Shown: positions 62,215 through 64,000 of the stretch, one piece after another | Numbering within the stretch: position 1 is the stretch's first letter | How the letters are laid out: each line of letters opens with the position of its first letter | Origin: Nymphaea colorata | Lineage: Eukaryota > Streptophyta > Magnoliopsida > Nymphaeales > Nymphaeaceae | Length of the DNA stretch: 64,000 nucleotides | Assembly: GCF_008831285.2 (NCBI RefSeq) | Contig: NC_045146.1 | Location: 23,825,703-23,889,702 of the forward strand | Direction: 5' to 3' | Translations under genes and position numbers: made by a program | The notes under the pieces: model-generated | Database searches by the model: none | What the model was told of the DNA's origin: nothing | Seen by the model: only the letters and a program-made list of their open reading frames with translations

Positions 62215-63320
62215 ATTAACATGTTATTACTAATAAAATAACTGTATAACATGTCACTACTAATCACATAAATGTAGAAACGAACTAATAACGAACCGGA
62301 TTAAAAGAACAATTGTGTGCTTGGCTCCTTTTTCTTTGGTACTGTTTTGCCGTTCCAAATCCTACTTAATTTTGATCCCCTGTTAAAGTTACTAATTCAT
62401 TATATGTTAATGACCATGGATCTCAGTTAACACCCATTATAAGCAAGTTGATTGCGAATGATATGTTCATAGGTTTGTATTCACCAGCATACTCCAAGCT
62501 AATTTTGTCAAACTTTTACTCTAAGTCACGTGTTGTATGAATACTGTGAAGTGGATACAGATACACCGATTTTAGAAAATTTGGGTACGAGGTGTGGCAA
62601 TGTAAACATATACTTATACATATAACAATCCACAAGAATATCAAAATTAAAGATAAATGAAAGAAAAATATAGAATCTTGATGGAAAGAGAAATAAAAAA
62701 GAAAATCAAAATCAAAATTAAAAAGATTAAGTCTAAAATTATAAATGTTTTAAGTTTTAAGATACAGATGTACTTACCTGTGTCTGCGTATTTGAGTCGT
62801 CATACTCGCAGATCAGACTACAAAGTTACAAACATCTTCCCTGTTTCTCCTCAACAGTGCGTTTCCTCTAAAGCTTATCAGTCAATGCTAAGAAAGTGCA
62901 CTATTCTCAAGAAAAAACAATACGAACATCACTTTTTCTTTTGTAACTCTTAGTCAGATAGAAACAAACTTTCTTGCTTTTTCAATTTCATATGTCGCAT
63001 TCTTGTTCATAGTTAGTACATTGCCATTTACTGATATTTGGGGAAAGCGATATCTGTGGGTTAAAGGAAGATGGTTTGCTCTTACAAAAGCGAAGGCCTT
63101 ACCTCCATCCTTTTGGTTTTAACATGGTACCCCACGCACGTGGAGATCCTTACAAGGTGAGGATACTCACTAAAGTGCAAACGGTTGTTGCAACTAAATC
63201 TACTTTATCTCATAACTTCATGGATTTCCCCGCTCTCACTATACTAGTACACACAGATTTCACTTTTTATACTAAGCAATAAAAAGTAACCGAAAAAAGA
63301 ACTGTTTTTTTAGTCTTAAA
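60600..63320. other. Intergenic, no gene recognised
   Basis: Only short frames of biased composition are present. A compound (CT)n(CA)n microsatellite lies at about 62178-62212. From 62.58 kb to 62.76 kb the sequence is nearly all A/T/G with AAAATCAAAAT-type runs. Confidence 0.5.
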
Positions 63321-63704
63321 GGGTTCGGCCTAGCTGATAGGGGCGGAGCCAAGGTAGGGTCCTGCATGGGCTTTGGCCTTACCTCAAAAAATTTTTTTAC
63401 AATAATTTACATGTAAATTTCAAAAAATTTCACTTGTTTTATATAAAAGTTTTGAAAAATGAATATTTTGGCTCTAGTTAAAATTTAGAAACTTTAATTC
63501 GGCCCCCCTCATAAAAAATTTCTACCTCTACCCTTGTAGATAGCTGGTTGGGTTAGCAGTTAGTATAAAACCAGTCGCTGATTCAACCCTTCATGCGAGC
63601 CTAATCAAACACAAGTCCTAGGAGCAAAGTACTACCCTCAGGATTGTATAATGAGTGGCAAGCAATAAAGTCTCTCAACCTGACTTGTAGTTATCAGAAA
63701 AAAA
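63321..63704 (+). mobile_element. tRNA-derived SINE-like unit, interrupted by a MITE
   Basis: The left piece is GGGTTCGGCCTAGCTGAT; after the MITE it resumes TAGCTGGTTGGGTTAGCAG (A-box-like) and GCTGATTCAACCC (B-box-like, about 63577-63589), ending near an A-run at about 63698-63704. TAACTAGTTGGGCTAA in the unit at 19.5 kb aligns with TAGCTGGTTGGGTTAG here, so the two are probably one family. Confidence 0.55.
63339..63540. mobile_element. hAT-type MITE, about 200 bp
   Basis: The left end AGGGGCGGAGCCAAGG and right end CTACCTCTACCCTTG are a partly degraded inverted repeat of the GGGGCGGAGCC family. The likely 8-bp duplication is TAGCTGAT (63331-63338) and TAGCTGGT (63541-63548), with one mismatch. 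The last few bases on the right are ambiguous. The interior is AT-rich and non-coding. Confidence 0.7.
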
Positions 63705-64000
63705 GATGTGTTGTTCTTCAGACAAACAAGCGATTTAAACATATTTGAAAATTTTCTGTCTGAAAATTTCACCTACTAAAAGTCTATGCATGGCAGCGTG
63801 TTCTTATCCGTTGGACAAATTTTTCCTTGTTTGTGTGCAACGGGAGATCAAATTAAGTTGATAAAAAGAGAAAGAAGAAGAAGAAGAAGCAAGGGGAACC
63901 GCTACTTGCCAAAAAGAAAGCCTTCATATGTGAATAAACTTCTATAAAGATTTGGAAATATTTAGAAATTTTTCTCATGAAATTAGTTTTCTTCCATGAG

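Overview
The window is nuclear DNA of a flowering plant. The evidence is split genes with GT-AG introns, a plastid MEP-pathway enzyme with a transit peptide, and SAUR, expansin-like, lipid-transfer and CHX genes, set among hAT elements, MITEs, SINE-like units and retrotransposon fossils. I cannot fix the clade from sequence alone. Exon coordinates were assembled by hand from splice signals, reading phase and family resemblance, so junctions may be off by a base or two.

Layout. 0.76-8.6 kb (+): MIC60/mitofilin, 11 exons, 645 aa. 12.6-14.1 kb (+): expansin-like A, 5 exons, 263 aa. 15.5-18.3 kb (-): plastid 2-C-methyl-D-erythritol 2,4-cyclodiphosphate synthase (ISPF), 4 exons, 246 aa. 19.5-19.85 kb: a SINE-like unit split by a hAT MITE. 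20.3-20.8 kb (-): two weak exons of unknown function. 21.5-21.9 kb (-): type I lipid transfer protein. 24.4-25.0 kb (-): a 211-aa acidic protein with two motifs resembling ESCRT MIT-interacting motifs. 25.7-31.4 kb: a large decayed hAT element with a smaller hAT-type element nested in its transposase. 31.8-42.7 kb, possibly to 46.8 kb (-): PrimPol primase-polymerase with long, repeat-laden introns holding a solo LTR, a Gypsy gag fossil, a MITE and several tandem repeats. 50.5-54.4 kb (+): CHX cation/H+ antiporter, 803 aa. 55.0-58.1 kb (-): IST1-like ESCRT-III regulator, 7 exons, 526 aa. 60.0-60.3 kb (-): SAUR, 118 aa. 63.3-63.7 kb: a second SINE-like unit split by a MITE.

The genes do not form one pathway; this is an ordinary plant gene neighbourhood. 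The most unusual observations are two SINE-like units each interrupted by a related MITE within about 3 bp of the same A-box position, a shared L-x-x-R-F-x-A-L-K type core in the IST1-like protein and the unrelated acidic protein, the nested hAT elements, and an exon-like fragment of unknown origin lying antisense in a PrimPol intron.
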